Part shown: positions 15,424 to 24,644 of the stretch, in pieces
Numbering within the stretch: the first letter of the stretch is position 1
Layout of the letters: each line of letters begins with the position of its first letter
Assembly: GCA_030447005.1 (NCBI GenBank)
Contig: JAUJME010000004.1
Coordinates: forward strand, 1 to 27,506
Direction of reading: 5' to 3'
DNA from: Solirubrobacteraceae bacterium
GTDB lineage: Bacteria; Actinomycetota; Thermoleophilia; Solirubrobacterales; Solirubrobacteraceae
DNA: 27,506 nucleotides
Program-made: the position numbers and the translations under genes
The notes under the pieces: model-generated
The model's input: only the letters and a program-made list of their open reading frames with translations
The model's database searches: none
Told to the model about the DNA's origin: nothing

Positions 15424-16817
15424 GCCCGGGCCCCGGGCGCGACGCGCCGGCCGCGGAACCCCCGGAGCCGGCCGAGGGCGACACGATCGCCTCCGGCACG
15501 GCCAGCGCCTTCGGGGCGCAGGTCGGCATCTACGCACTCGGATTCATCGGAAGCGTCCTGATCGCCCGCGCGCTGGGCGCGGAGGGGCGGGGCCGCTACT
15601 ACCTCCCGGTGACCGCCGCGATGTTCGCGTCGGTCGTCTTCCACCTCACGCTCGCGTCGGCCAACACCTTCCTGTACGCCGAGCGCCGCTTCTCGCTGCG
15701 CGAGCTGGCCGGCAACGCGACCCTGCTCGCGGTACCGCTCGGCGTGGCCGGCGCGGCCGTCCTCGTCGGCGTCTACTCGCTCACGGCGGACTCGCTGTTT
15801 CCCGGTGTCCGGCTCGGCGACCTCCTGATCGCTGCGGCCGTCCTGCCCTTCCAGCTCCACCTGCTGTGGATGAACAACCTCTTCCAGCTCAGCCGGCGCG
15901 TCTCACGCTCGCAGGCCGCGCTCCTGGCCGGCGCGCTCGTGCAGACCGTCCTCATCGCGGTGCTGTACGCCTCAGGCGTGCTGGACGTTCGCCTCGTGCT
16001 GGTGCTCTACGCGGCCAGCCAGCTCGTGCCCTGGGCGCTCATGGTCTGGTGGGCGCGCGAGTTCGCCCCCATGCGGCCCTCGTTCGACCGCGACCGCCTG
16101 CGTGCCACGGTCGGCTTCGGGCTCAAGCTCCACATCGGTCTGGTTGCCTCCTTCCTGCTGCTGCGCGCCGACGTGTTCCTGGTCTCCTTCTTCCTGGGCA
16201 CCCGCGAGGTCGGCATCTACTCCCTCGCCGTCCTGCTCGCTGAGCTCGTGGTGCTCCTGACCAACCCGCTGGTCATCGCGGCGCTGCCGTTCCAGGCCGA
16301 CGCCGGGATCCAGGAGGCGGGGCGGCTGTCCTTCAAGGCCGCCCGCTTCAACCTGATCTTCGCGCTCGTGCTCGGGGCCGTCTTCGCCGCCACGCTCTGG
16401 CTCGCCATCCCCCTGCTCTACGGCCGCGAGTTCGCGGCCGCCTACTCCGCCCTGGTCGCGCTCCTGCCCGGGATCGCCGCGATGGCGGTCAGCCAGCCGC
16501 TCGGCAACTGGCTCACCCGGCAGGGCCGGCCGTGGGTGCTGACCGGGATGGGTGTCGGGGCGTTCCTGCTCAACCTGGCGCTCAACGTCGTGCTGCTGCC
16601 GAGCCTCGGCCTGGTGGGCGCGAGCATCGCCTCCTCCGTCGCCTACGCGGCCCTCACGACGGCGTTCGTGGCGTGGGGCCTGCGGATCACGGGCCTGGGG
16701 CTGCGCGACGTCCTGATACCGGGCGCCGAGGACCTCGCGACCGCCCGACGGATCGCGCTCCAGGCGGCGGCCCACCTGGCGAGCGTCAGGCCGAGAGGAT
16801 CCGCGAGGCGAACTTGA
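15420..16817 (+). CDS. wzx: Wzx-type polysaccharide flippase (MOP/MATE superfamily)
   Basis: 465 residues starting with a GTG that overlaps the asnB stop (GTGA). After a short Pro/Glu-rich cytoplasmic tail (1-22), the segment ASGTASAFGAQVGIYALGFI and then IARALGAEGRGRYYLPVTAA are characteristic of the Polysacc_synt family. About a dozen hydrophobic helices follow, up to about residue 430. The family moves undecaprenyl-pyrophosphate-linked repeat units from the inner to the outer leaflet of the cytoplasmic membrane, where the Wzy-like fusion protein could polymerise them. The same frame is open far upstream (from 13521) but that portion is an Arg/Gly-rich shadow of asnB. The last 32 bp overlap the convergent HldE-like gene; the final residues SVRPRGSARRT are basic and probably cytoplasmic. 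Confidence 0.85.
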   Translation: MSPGPGRDAPAAEPPEPAEGDTIASGTASAFGAQVGIYALGFIGSVLIARALGAEGRGRYYLPVTAAMFASVVFHLTLASANTFLYAERRFSLRELAGNATLLAVPLGVAGAAVLVGVYSLTADSLFPGVRLGDLLIAAAVLPFQLHLLWMNNLFQLSRRVSRSQAALLAGALVQTVLIAVLYASGVLDVRLVLVLYAASQLVPWALMVWWAREFAPMRPSFDRDRLRATVGFGLKLHIGLVASFLLLRADVFLVSFFLGTREVGIYSLAVLLAELVVLLTNPLVIAALPFQADAGIQEAGRLSFKAARFNLIFALVLGAVFAATLWLAIPLLYGREFAAAYSALVALLPGIAAMAVSQPLGNWLTRQGRPWVLTGMGVGAFLLNLALNVVLLPSLGLVGASIASSVAYAALTTAFVAWGLRITGLGLRDVLIPGAEDLATARRIALQAAAHLASVRPRGSARRT

Positions 16818-18354
16818 CGAGGTCGCCGCGCTCGACGGCGTCGGTGTTGCCGACGACGTTGGCGGCGAGCGCCCCCGCGATGTTCCCGAGCAGCGAGCCG
16901 ATCTCCAGCGGCTCGCCGAGCCGGGCGCAGGCCGAGGCGAGCGCGAAGAAGGCGTCGCCCGCGCCCAGCGTGTCCTTGACGTGGAGCGTCAGCGCCGGCG
17001 CCCGCGAGAGCGAGTCCTGCCCGTCGATCGCCACCGAGCCGGCGGCGCCCAGGGTCAGCCAGGCGGCGCCCGCCGACAGGTGGGCGCGCAGCGCCGCCAG
17101 GAGGGGCTCGCGGGGGCCGTGGCGGTCGCTGAAGGCGAGGCTGAGCTCGCCCTCGTCGAGGCAGAACGTGTCCGCCCGCCGGTACTTCGTGATCAGGTTG
17201 TAGCCGAAGTTCGCGCTGTTGGTCTGGCAGTTCAGCGCGAGGTAGGGCGCCTCGTCCTGGAGGAGGTCCATGGTCTCCTGGTCGAGCAGCCCGTGGCCGT
17301 AGTCCGTGACGACGACCATGTCGTGGCCGGCCATCAGCTCCCGGAGGTTCGCGCGGAAGCGCCGCCGGGTCGCCGGGTCGATCTCCTCCGGCTCGTTGAA
17401 GTCGTTGACGGAGAAGACCTTGCTGAGCTCGGCGCGCAGCCGGTTCTCGGCCACGTAGCGGCGCTTGAGCACCGTGCGGGCGCCCGGGTCGGTCTCGAAC
17501 GCCCGCACGATGGCCTCCGGGGTGCCGGCGGGCGGGACGGGGCCGGTCAGCTCGTCGCCCACCCCGGCGATGCCGGCGATCGAGACCTGCCGGCAGAACG
17601 TCGAGAGGTGGCGGGCGACGGCGTAGGACCCGCCCCACTGGCGGTCGCTGGCCAGGTGGCGCACCGAGGGGACCCGGTCCTTGCCGGTCACGCCCTGGAC
17701 GGTGCAGGTCACGTACTCGTCGATGATCACGTCGCCGACCACGAGCACCTTCAGCTGCGACATCGCCTCGAGCGCCCGGTCGACCCCGTCGAGCCCGTGG
17801 TCGCGCGACAGGCGCTCCGCGAAGCCGCGGGCGTTGGACGGCAGGACGTCGAAGTGCTCCGTCAGCAGCTGCGTCGAGCTGTAGACCGGCCCGCCGAGGT
17901 AGCGGACCTGGCCGCCCCAGTGGCGGACGCGCTCCACCTCGCGGGCGACGGCGCGGGTCTCGTCCTCGGCGTCCTCGGCGTCCTCGAGCCCCTTGCAGTA
18001 GACGTCGGGCTGGATCGCGTCGATGACGCCGACCGCGGTTCCCTCGTCGGCGAGCATCACGAAGTCGACGCACTCGAGCGCGGCGAGCGTGCCCATGCGC
18101 AGCTCGTGGGTGAACACGGGCCGGCCGGGCCCCCCCTCGACGTACCGGTCGGCCGTGACGGAGACCAGCAGCCGGTCGCCGAGCGCGCGGGCCTGCTGGA
18201 GGTGGCTGACGTGCCCCGGGTGCACGAGGTCGAAGACGCCGTGGCAGTGCACGAGCCGCTGCCCGGCCTCCCGCAGCGAGGCCCGCAGGGCGGGGGCGTC
18301 GTCCGCCTTGACGTACTTGGGCCCGAGGGCCTCGGTGCTCGAGGGTGCGTGCAT
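16786..18354 (-). CDS. HldE-like bifunctional sugar-phosphate nucleotidyltransferase/PfkB kinase, domains in swapped order
   Basis: 522 residues. Residues 33-170 are a cytidylyltransferase-fold domain: HGVFDLVHPGHVSHLQQAR (38-56), then PDVYCKG and GPVYSSTQLL, corresponding to the C-terminal nucleotidyltransferase of HldE. Residues 200-520 are a PfkB/ribokinase-fold kinase: LKVLVVGDVIIDEY (201-214), WGGSYAVARHL, VVVTDYGHGLL and DTLGAGDAFFA (461-471), with the catalytic Asp of GAGD present. E. coli HldE has kinase first, nucleotidyltransferase second; here the order is reversed. HldE phosphorylates heptose 7-phosphate at C1 and later adds AMP; the nucleotide used here is unknown. A gapless in-frame tandem repeat encoding Glu-Asp-Ala units lies near residue 124. 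It starts 3 bp after the epimerase stop, forming a two-gene operon, and is divergent from a GmhA-like isomerase, which supports a heptose pathway. Confidence 0.82.
   Translation of the reverse strand: MHAPSSTEALGPKYVKADDAPALRASLREAGQRLVHCHGVFDLVHPGHVSHLQQARALGDRLLVSVTADRYVEGGPGRPVFTHELRMGTLAALECVDFVMLADEGTAVGVIDAIQPDVYCKGLEDAEDAEDETRAVAREVERVRHWGGQVRYLGGPVYSSTQLLTEHFDVLPSNARGFAERLSRDHGLDGVDRALEAMSQLKVLVVGDVIIDEYVTCTVQGVTGKDRVPSVRHLASDRQWGGSYAVARHLSTFCRQVSIAGIAGVGDELTGPVPPAGTPEAIVRAFETDPGARTVLKRRYVAENRLRAELSKVFSVNDFNEPEEIDPATRRRFRANLRELMAGHDMVVVTDYGHGLLDQETMDLLQDEAPYLALNCQTNSANFGYNLITKYRRADTFCLDEGELSLAFSDRHGPREPLLAALRAHLSAGAAWLTLGAAGSVAIDGQDSLSRAPALTLHVKDTLGAGDAFFALASACARLGEPLEIGSLLGNIAGALAANVVGNTDAVERGDLVKFASRILSA
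17962..17986 (-). repeat. 9-bp in-frame tandem repeat in the nucleotidyltransferase domain
   Basis: The unit gtcctcggc occurs twice and then partially a third time (25 bp total), encoding a run of Glu-Asp-Ala triplets on the minus strand. Gain or loss of units would keep the frame, lengthening or shortening an acidic surface loop. It is short and may simply reflect slippage in G+C-rich DNA. Confidence 0.6.
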
Positions 18355-18357
18355 CGC

Positions 18358-19331
<974 letters not shown>

Positions 19332-19335
<4 letters not shown>

Positions 19336-19397
19336 CGGCGGGCCGGGGTCGCGCGGCGCACCGGTCCGACCGGCGCCTGGAGTCGCGCTGAAGCCAT
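19332..19397 (-). CDS. Possible 21-residue leader ORF coupled to the epimerase start
   Basis: On the minus strand an ATG at 19397 opens MASARLQAPVGPVRRATPAR plus one Arg, and its TGA overlaps the epimerase ATG in the ATGA arrangement. A TACCCT hexamer lies 9 nt before its ATG, so the message could begin at this codon. The peptide is basic with no recognisable domain. It may be a translated leader that delivers ribosomes to an epimerase start lacking a Shine-Dalgarno site, or a chance reading frame in G+C-rich DNA. Confidence 0.3.
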
Positions 19398-19486
19398 GAG
19401 CGGGCGAGGGTAGCAGCGGGTTCTCGGCGCATCGGCCCTCGCTATGGTGCCTTCCGGGCGCCCACCGGGGTGCGCCGCTTCCCACC
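19398..19486. promoter_or_regulatory. Divergent promoter region between the epimerase and isomerase operons
   Basis: This stretch contains TACCCT on the minus strand (19407-19412), 9 nt before the putative leader ATG, and TATGGT on the plus strand (19443-19448), about 38 nt before the isomerase ATG. Neither has a convincing -35. Shared control of the two halves of the proposed sugar pathway from this gap is plausible. Confidence 0.35.
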
Positions 19487-20122
19487 ATGGAACTTCCCGT
19501 CCCGACCTCCACCCCGTCGTCCGGCGGCGCGGGCACCGCCGCGCAGATCGAGGCCTACCGCGACCGGCTCGCGGCCATCGTCGCCGGCATCGACCTCGGC
19601 GCGGTCGAACGGGTGGTCGACCGCCTGCACGCGGTGTGGACGCGGGGCGCCCTGCTCGCGATCGCCGGCAACGGCGGCAGCGCGACCACGGCCTCCCACA
19701 TGGCCACGGACCTCGTCCTCGCCACCCAGGTCCCCGGACGGGCGCGTTTCCGCACGGTGAGCCTCACCGACAACGTCGGACTCCTCACGGCCCTGGGCAA
19801 CGATCGGGGCTACGAGTCCGTCTTCGCCGGCCAGCTCGAGTGCCTGTTGGGTCCGAGCGACGCGCTCCTGCTCATCTCCGCCAGCGGCAACTCGCCCAAC
19901 GTGGTGGCGGCCGCCGAGGCCGCCGAGCGCCTCGGGGCGGCGACGATCGCGCTGGTGGGCTTCGGCGGCGGCCGGCTGGCCGAGCTCTGCGACGAGGTCG
20001 TCCACGTGCCCTCCGAGGCCGGCGAGTACGGCCCCGTCGAGGACGCCCACCTCATGCTCGAGCACATGATCACCGCCGCGGTGCGCGCGCGCATCGCGGC
20101 CGAAGCAGGGGAGGACGGATGA
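19487..20122 (+). CDS. gmhA: SIS-domain sugar-phosphate isomerase, GmhA-like (sedoheptulose 7-phosphate isomerase)
   Basis: 211 residues. The phosphate-binding loop IAGNGGSATTASHMATDL (59-76) and SASGNSPNVV (131-140) define a SIS domain. The C-terminal EYGPVEDAHLMLEHMI (180-195) aligns with the GmhA segment containing its catalytic His (here H188) and acidic residue (E185). GmhA isomerises sedoheptulose 7-phosphate to D-glycero-D-manno-heptose 7-phosphate, the entry step of nucleotide-heptose synthesis. It heads a seven-gene plus-strand operon, is divergent from the HldE-like gene and is followed by a transketolase pair that could make its substrate. Other SIS isomerases use different ketose phosphates, so the substrate is inferred. 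There is no strong Shine-Dalgarno site at the ATG; its stop overlaps the next start. Confidence 0.78.
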   Translation: MELPVPTSTPSSGGAGTAAQIEAYRDRLAAIVAGIDLGAVERVVDRLHAVWTRGALLAIAGNGGSATTASHMATDLVLATQVPGRARFRTVSLTDNVGLLTALGNDRGYESVFAGQLECLLGPSDALLLISASGNSPNVVAAAEAAERLGAATIALVGFGGGRLAELCDEVVHVPSEAGEYGPVEDAHLMLEHMITAAVRARIAAEAGEDG

Positions 20123-21144
20123 ACGGGTCCGAGACGAGCCGGTCGAGGACCATCCTCGTGACGGGAGGCGCCGGGTACGTCGGCTCGGTCGCCGTGCCGA
20201 AGCTGCTCGCGGCCGGGCACCGGGTGAAGGTGCTCGACCTCTACCTCTACGGCGACGACGTCTTCCCGGAGGTCGCCGACCACCCCGGCCTCGTGCAGAT
20301 CAAGGGGGACATGCGCTCGCGCGAGCTCCTCGACGAGGCGATGGACGGCTGCGACACCGTGCTCCACCTCGCCTGCATCTCCAACGACCCGAGCTTCGAG
20401 CTCGACCCCGCGCTCGGCCGCTCGATCAACTACGACGCGTTCTTCCCGCTGGTCGAGAGCGCGAAGGCGCACGGCGTGGACCGGTTCGTGTACGCCTCCT
20501 CGTCGAGCGTCTACGGCATCAAGGAGGAGCCCGACGTCACCGAGGACCTCCCGCTCGAGCCCCTCACGGACTACTCCAAGTACAAGGCCCTGTGCGAGGA
20601 GGTCCTGCTCGACGCGCGCGAGCCGGGCTTTCACGCCCTCGTGCTGCGACCGGCCACGGTCTGCGGCTACGGGCCGCGGCTGCGGCTGGACCTGACGGTC
20701 AACATCCTCACCAACCACGCCTTCCACAACCGCCGCATCACGGTGTTCGGCGGCTCCCAGCGGCGCCCGAACATCCACATCGACGACGTCTCGGAGCTCT
20801 ACGTCCGCGCGATGGAGTGGCCCGACGAGGCGATCGACGGCAAGGTCTACAACGCGGGGTACGAGAACCACCGCGTCGACGAGATCGCCGAGATGGTGCG
20901 CGGCGTGGTGGGGGAGGACGTCGAGATCGTGACCTCGCCGACCGACGACCTGCGCTCGTACCACATCTCCTCCGCGCGGATCGAGCGCGAGCTCGGGTTC
21001 CGCCCGCGGCACACGATCGAGGACGCCATCCGCGACCTGCACGACGCCTTTGCGGCCGGGCGGGTGCCCGACGCGCTGTCGGACCCGCGCTACTACAACA
21101 TCAAGACGATGCAGGGCTCGCCGATCGAGATGTCGGCGTCCTGA
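20119..21144 (+). CDS. NAD-dependent epimerase/dehydratase (extended SDR), possible NDP-heptose-modifying enzyme
   Basis: 341 residues from an ATG overlapping the isomerase stop (ATGA), with AGGGGAGG 4 nt upstream, the clearest Shine-Dalgarno site in the window. ILVTGGAGYVGS (12-23) binds NAD; ASSSSVYG (126-133) and YSKYK (Y152, K156) form the active site; RRPNIHIDDVSELYV and YNAGYENHRVDEIAEM follow in the substrate half. It belongs with SDR enzymes acting on nucleotide sugars, often found in O-antigen loci. Within this operon it might epimerise, dehydrate or reduce the activated product of the isomerase and HldE-like protein. The exact reaction is not evident; the C-terminal RYYNIKTMQ segment is a family feature I cannot interpret further. 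Confidence 0.82.
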   Translation: MNGSETSRSRTILVTGGAGYVGSVAVPKLLAAGHRVKVLDLYLYGDDVFPEVADHPGLVQIKGDMRSRELLDEAMDGCDTVLHLACISNDPSFELDPALGRSINYDAFFPLVESAKAHGVDRFVYASSSSVYGIKEEPDVTEDLPLEPLTDYSKYKALCEEVLLDAREPGFHALVLRPATVCGYGPRLRLDLTVNILTNHAFHNRRITVFGGSQRRPNIHIDDVSELYVRAMEWPDEAIDGKVYNAGYENHRVDEIAEMVRGVVGEDVEIVTSPTDDLRSYHISSARIERELGFRPRHTIEDAIRDLHDAFAAGRVPDALSDPRYYNIKTMQGSPIEMSAS

Positions 21145-21155
21145 GCCAGCGCGCC

Positions 21156-22004
21156 GTGGGGGAGAGCACGCATACGCCGGCGACCGGCCGGACCGAGCTC
21201 GAGGCGGCGGCGGCTCGGATCCGGGGACGCCTGGTGGGGCTGTCGCACGCGACGGGCGCCCCGCACCTCGGGTCGTCGCTGTCGTGCGTCGACATCCTGG
21301 TGGCGCTCTACTGGCGCGTGCTGCGCATCGACCCCTCGCGGCCCGACGACGCCGGCCGCGACCGGTTCATCCTCAGCAAGGGCCACGCCGCCCCCGCCCT
21401 CTATGCCGCGCTGGCGCACCGGTCGTTCTTCGAGGAGTCGCTGCTCGACACCTACACCGAGCCGGGCGGGCGGCTCGCCGAGCACCCGAGCCCGCACTGC
21501 GTCCCGGGCGTCGAGGCGGCGACCGGGTCGCTCGGGCACGGCCTGCCGGTCGGCCTGGGAATGGCCCTCGCCGGCGAGATCGCCGGCCGCGACTACCGCG
21601 TGTTCTGCCTGATGAGCGACGGCGAGTGCAACGAGGGCTCGGTCTGGGAGGCCGCGATGATGGCCCCGGCCCGCGGCCTGGAGCGGGTGACCGCCATCGT
21701 CGACTTCAACGGCTGGCAGGCGACGGGGCGCAGCCGCGAGGTCCTCTCCCTCGACCCGCTGGCCGACAAGTTCGCCGCCTCGGGCTGGAGCACCTACACC
21801 CTCGACGGCCACGACATCGAGGCCATGGCCGACCGCCTGGGCCGCACCCCCGACGGCAGCGGCAAGCCCGTCGCCGTGATCGCCAACACCATCAAGGGCA
21901 AGGGCGTCTCCTTCATGGAGGACGACAACAACTGGCACTACCGGATCCCGAACGCCGAAGAGGTCGAGGCGGCGCATCGCGAGCTCGGGCTGGTGGCCGC
22001 ATGA
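21156..22004 (+). CDS. Transketolase, N-terminal (thiamine-diphosphate pyrimidine/phosphate-side) subunit
   Basis: 282 residues from a GTG, the normal size of a split transketolase alpha subunit. HLGSSLSCVDILVALY and ILSKGHAAPALYAALA carry the conserved histidines (H37, H77). TGSLGHGLPVGLGMALAG follows, then the ThDP/metal motif MSDGECNEGSVWEAAM (153-168) with Asn185 in VDFNG. NTIKGKGVSFMED closes the domain. With the next gene it should form an alpha2beta2 transketolase transferring two-carbon ketol units between sugar phosphates. Genomes usually have a separate full-length housekeeping transketolase, so a split pair inside a glycan locus suggests a dedicated supply of sedoheptulose 7-phosphate or of another ketose. 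Start is 11 bp after the SDR stop; no good Shine-Dalgarno is visible. Confidence 0.85.
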   Translation: MGESTHTPATGRTELEAAAARIRGRLVGLSHATGAPHLGSSLSCVDILVALYWRVLRIDPSRPDDAGRDRFILSKGHAAPALYAALAHRSFFEESLLDTYTEPGGRLAEHPSPHCVPGVEAATGSLGHGLPVGLGMALAGEIAGRDYRVFCLMSDGECNEGSVWEAAMMAPARGLERVTAIVDFNGWQATGRSREVLSLDPLADKFAASGWSTYTLDGHDIEAMADRLGRTPDGSGKPVAVIANTIKGKGVSFMEDDNNWHYRIPNAEEVEAAHRELGLVAA

Positions 22005-22960
22005 GGAACCGCTTCGCCGCCGAGCTGACCGCGATGGCCGACCGCGACGAGCGCGTGGTGCTGCTCTCCGGGGACATCGGCAACCGGCTCTTCGACGACT
22101 TCAAGGCGCGCCATCCCGACCGCTTCCTCAACTGCGGGGTGGCGGAGGCCAACATGATGGGGATGGCGGCCGGCCTGGCGATGTCGGGCCTGCGCCCCTT
22201 CGCGTACACGATCACCCCGTTCGTGACCACCCGCTGCCTCGAGCAGATCCGGGTGGACGTCTGCTACCACGACGTCCCGGTCACGATCGTCGGGGTCGGC
22301 GGCGGGCTCTCCTACGCCGGGCTCGGAGCGACCCACCACTCCTGCGAGGACATCGCGTTCCTGCGCGCGCTGCCGGGCATGACCGTGGTCTGCCCCGCCG
22401 ACGCGCACGAGGTCGGCGGCGCGATGCGCGCCGCCCTGCGGCAGGACGGGCCGGTCTACCTCCGGCTGGGCAAGAAGGGCGAGCCGATGGTCCACGAGTC
22501 CGAGCCGGACTTCGAGCTGGGCCGGGCGCTCACGGTCCGCGGCGGCGACACGGTGACCGTGCTCGCCACCGGCAACGTGGTCCCGATGGCGGTCGAGGCG
22601 GCCGGCCTCCTCGAGGCGGCCGGGGTCTCCACGCGCGTGGTCTCCTTCCACACCGTCAAGCCGCTCGACGAGGGGATGCTCGCCGACGCGCTGTGGAGCT
22701 CGAGCGTCGTCGTGACCTTCGAGGAGCACAGCCTGATCGGCGGCTTCGGCGCCGCGGTCGCCGAGCGGCTCGCCGACCACGGCCCCGCGCCCGCGACCCT
22801 GGTGCGGATCGGGACGCGCGACGAGTTCCTGCACGAGTCGGGCGGGCAGCGCCACGCGCGCGAGCGCTACGGGCTCACCCCGGAGACGGTCGCCGCCCGG
22901 GCGCTCGAGGCCCTGCGCGCCGCGGAGTCGCGCGAGCCGCTGCGCTCCGCGGCCGGCTGA
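22001..22960 (+). CDS. Transketolase, C-terminal (pyrimidine-binding) subunit
   Basis: 319 residues from an ATG that overlaps the stop of the preceding subunit (ATGA), which favours equal synthesis of both. RFLNCGVAEANMMGMAAGLA contains the conserved glutamate (E49) that activates the thiamine cofactor. VGVGGGLSYAGLGATHHSCED, LPGMTVVCPAD and VYLRLGKKGEP match transketolase/DXS-type central and pyrimidine domains, and VTVLATGNVVPMAVEAA opens the C-terminal domain. All expected segments are present and length is usual for the family. Partner and pathway as for the preceding gene; an unusual acyloin-type chain extension, as seen with some ThDP enzymes in sugar pathways, is an alternative to classical transketolase activity. 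Confidence 0.86.
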   Translation: MRNRFAAELTAMADRDERVVLLSGDIGNRLFDDFKARHPDRFLNCGVAEANMMGMAAGLAMSGLRPFAYTITPFVTTRCLEQIRVDVCYHDVPVTIVGVGGGLSYAGLGATHHSCEDIAFLRALPGMTVVCPADAHEVGGAMRAALRQDGPVYLRLGKKGEPMVHESEPDFELGRALTVRGGDTVTVLATGNVVPMAVEAAGLLEAAGVSTRVVSFHTVKPLDEGMLADALWSSSVVVTFEEHSLIGGFGAAVAERLADHGPAPATLVRIGTRDEFLHESGGQRHARERYGLTPETVAARALEALRAAESREPLRSAAG

Positions 22961-22972
22961 GCGGCGGGCCGC

Positions 22973-23608
22973 ATGCAGGCCGCCGCCGGACGCCCGTCGC
23001 TGCTCGGCGTGGACTTCGACAACACGCTCGTGCGCTACGACGCGCTGTTCGCGCGGGCCGCGGTCGATCACGGGCTGCTGCCGGCGGGCTCGGCCTCCAC
23101 CAAGGAGGAGGTCCGCGACCGGCTGCGGCGGGCCGGCCGGGAGGACGACTGGACGTGGCTGCAGGGCTGGGCCTACGGGCCCGGCATGGCCGACGCCGAG
23201 CCGTTCCCGGGCGCGCTCGGGTTCCTGCGGGCGTGCGCCAGGGCCGGCGTCGGCGTCGTGGTCATCAGCCACCGCACCCGCGCGCCCTACGCGGGCCCCG
23301 CCCACGACCTGCACGCGGCGGCCCGGGGGTGGCTCGAGGCGCACGCGGTCACCGGCGACGGCGGCCTCGCGCCCGGCGACGTGCACTTCGAGACGACGCG
23401 GGAGGCGAAGTTCGAGCGCATCGCGGCCCGCGGCTGCTCGCACTTCATCGACGACCTCCCCGAGTTCCTCTCGGACCCGGCCTTCCCGTCCGGTGTCCTG
23501 CCGATCGTGTTCGACCCGCACCGCTCGCCGGCGGCGGAGGCGACCGGCCTCCGGCGGATCGGCTCCTGGGAGGAGGCGGGGCGGCTCCTCGACGTTCCCG
23601 CGGCATGA
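22973..23608 (+). CDS. HAD-superfamily hydrolase, probable sugar phosphatase
   Basis: 211 residues from an ATG 12 bp after the transketolase gene. All four HAD motifs can be placed: GVDFDNTLVRYD (nucleophile D14, acid D16), VISHRTR (S99), the lysine in TTREAKFERI (K146) and FIDDLPEF (D160, D161). The cap region between motifs I and II is small and Trp-rich. It probably removes a phosphate from a sugar phosphate. GmhB, the classical heptose 1,7-bisphosphate C7 phosphatase, has a differently arranged DxD signature with zinc-binding cysteines not seen here, so this would be a non-orthologous replacement if it performs that step. Its stop overlaps the start of the kinase-like gene, linking the two in expression. 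Confidence 0.78.
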   Translation: MQAAAGRPSLLGVDFDNTLVRYDALFARAAVDHGLLPAGSASTKEEVRDRLRRAGREDDWTWLQGWAYGPGMADAEPFPGALGFLRACARAGVGVVVISHRTRAPYAGPAHDLHAAARGWLEAHAVTGDGGLAPGDVHFETTREAKFERIAARGCSHFIDDLPEFLSDPAFPSGVLPIVFDPHRSPAAEATGLRRIGSWEEAGRLLDVPAA

Positions 23609-24642
23609 CGCCCGAGGGGCTGCAGGTGGCCGCCGAGCGCCTCGTCGCGGCGAGCGGGGCCGGAACCGGGCCGGTCACCCTCACCGCCCTCCCGGGCGGG
23701 GCGAACAACCGGGTCTATGCCGTGCAAGGGGCCGACCGGCCGGCGCTGCTGAAGGCGTACTTCCGCCACCCGCAGGACCCGCGCGACCGGCTGGGCGCGG
23801 AGTTCGGCTTCAGCCGCTTCGCATGGGACGCCGGCGTGCGCGCCCTGCCCGAGCCGCTCGGCAGCGACGCCGACGCCGGCCTGGGGCTCTACGAGCTCGT
23901 GGCGGGGACGCCGATCGGCCCGGGCGCGGTGGACCCGCCCGCCGTCGAGGCCGCGTCGGCGTTCGTCGCGGCGCTCGTCTCGGTCCAGGGCCGGCGCGAG
24001 GCCGAGCGGCTCCCCCCGGCGTCGGAGGCCTGCTTCACCCTCGAGGAGCACCTGGCGCGGGTGGACGCCCGCGTCGCGCGCCTGGCGGGGATCGAGCCGG
24101 CCGACGACCTCGACCGCGCCTGCCGGGCGTTCGTGGAGAGCGAGCTCGCCCCGGCCTGGGCGCGGCTGCGGGAGCGCACGTGCTCGGGCGCCGCCGCGGC
24201 GGGCCTGGCCCTCGACGCGCCGCTGCCGCCGGCCGAGCGCTGCCTGTCGCCGTCGGACTTCGGCTTCCACAACGCCCTGCGCGAGTCGGGCGGTGCCGTG
24301 CGGTTCCTCGACTTCGAGTACGCGGGCTGGGACGACCCGGCGAAGCTCGTCGCCGACTTCTTCTGCCAGGTCGCCGTGCCGGTGCCGCTCGAGCGGCTCG
24401 ACGCGTTCGTCGAGCAGGGGCTCGCCGCGCTCCCCGGGGCCGCGGCGCGCAGCGCCCGCATCGCGCTCCTGCTGGACGTCTACCGGGTCAAGTGGTGCTG
24501 CATACTGCTCAACGACTTCGTCCCCGGAGGGCGCGAGCGCCGGCGCTTCGCACTCGGTGGGGACGGGTCCGGCGCGCGCCGGGCGGCCAAGCTGCAGGCG
24601 GCGGCCGCATCCCTCCTCACCGTGCAACGAAGCCTGGAGTAG
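23605..24642 (+). CDS. Aminoglycoside-phosphotransferase/choline-kinase fold small-molecule kinase
   Basis: 345 residues from an ATG overlapping the HAD stop (ATGA). The nucleotide loop is GGANNRVYAV (31-40), with K50 and E66 as the likely ATP-phosphate pair. The catalytic loop is LSPSDFGFHNAL (214-225; D218 base, N223 metal ligand) and the DFG-like metal site is DFEYAGWDDP (236-245). These are the complete APH-family set, although the usual HGD is replaced by SPSD. Family members phosphorylate hydroxyls of sugars, choline, homoserine or antibiotics. Next to a HAD phosphatase in a sugar operon it is more likely a sugar or sugar-derivative kinase than a resistance gene (inference). Substrate unknown. 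Confidence 0.78.
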   Translation: MTPEGLQVAAERLVAASGAGTGPVTLTALPGGANNRVYAVQGADRPALLKAYFRHPQDPRDRLGAEFGFSRFAWDAGVRALPEPLGSDADAGLGLYELVAGTPIGPGAVDPPAVEAASAFVAALVSVQGRREAERLPPASEACFTLEEHLARVDARVARLAGIEPADDLDRACRAFVESELAPAWARLRERTCSGAAAAGLALDAPLPPAERCLSPSDFGFHNALRESGGAVRFLDFEYAGWDDPAKLVADFFCQVAVPVPLERLDAFVEQGLAALPGAAARSARIALLLDVYRVKWCCILLNDFVPGGRERRRFALGGDGSGARRAAKLQAAAASLLTVQRSLE

Positions 24643-24644
24643 CC

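Noticed and set aside
13414..15537. Minus-strand open frame of 707 codons opposite asnB
   Set aside because: No domain, biased composition, and it is antisense to a fully conserved asparagine synthase.
23605..24642. APH-fold protein as an aminoglycoside resistance gene
   Set aside because: Fold motifs alone do not indicate resistance; operon context with HAD, transketolase and sugar SDR genes points to a metabolic kinase.
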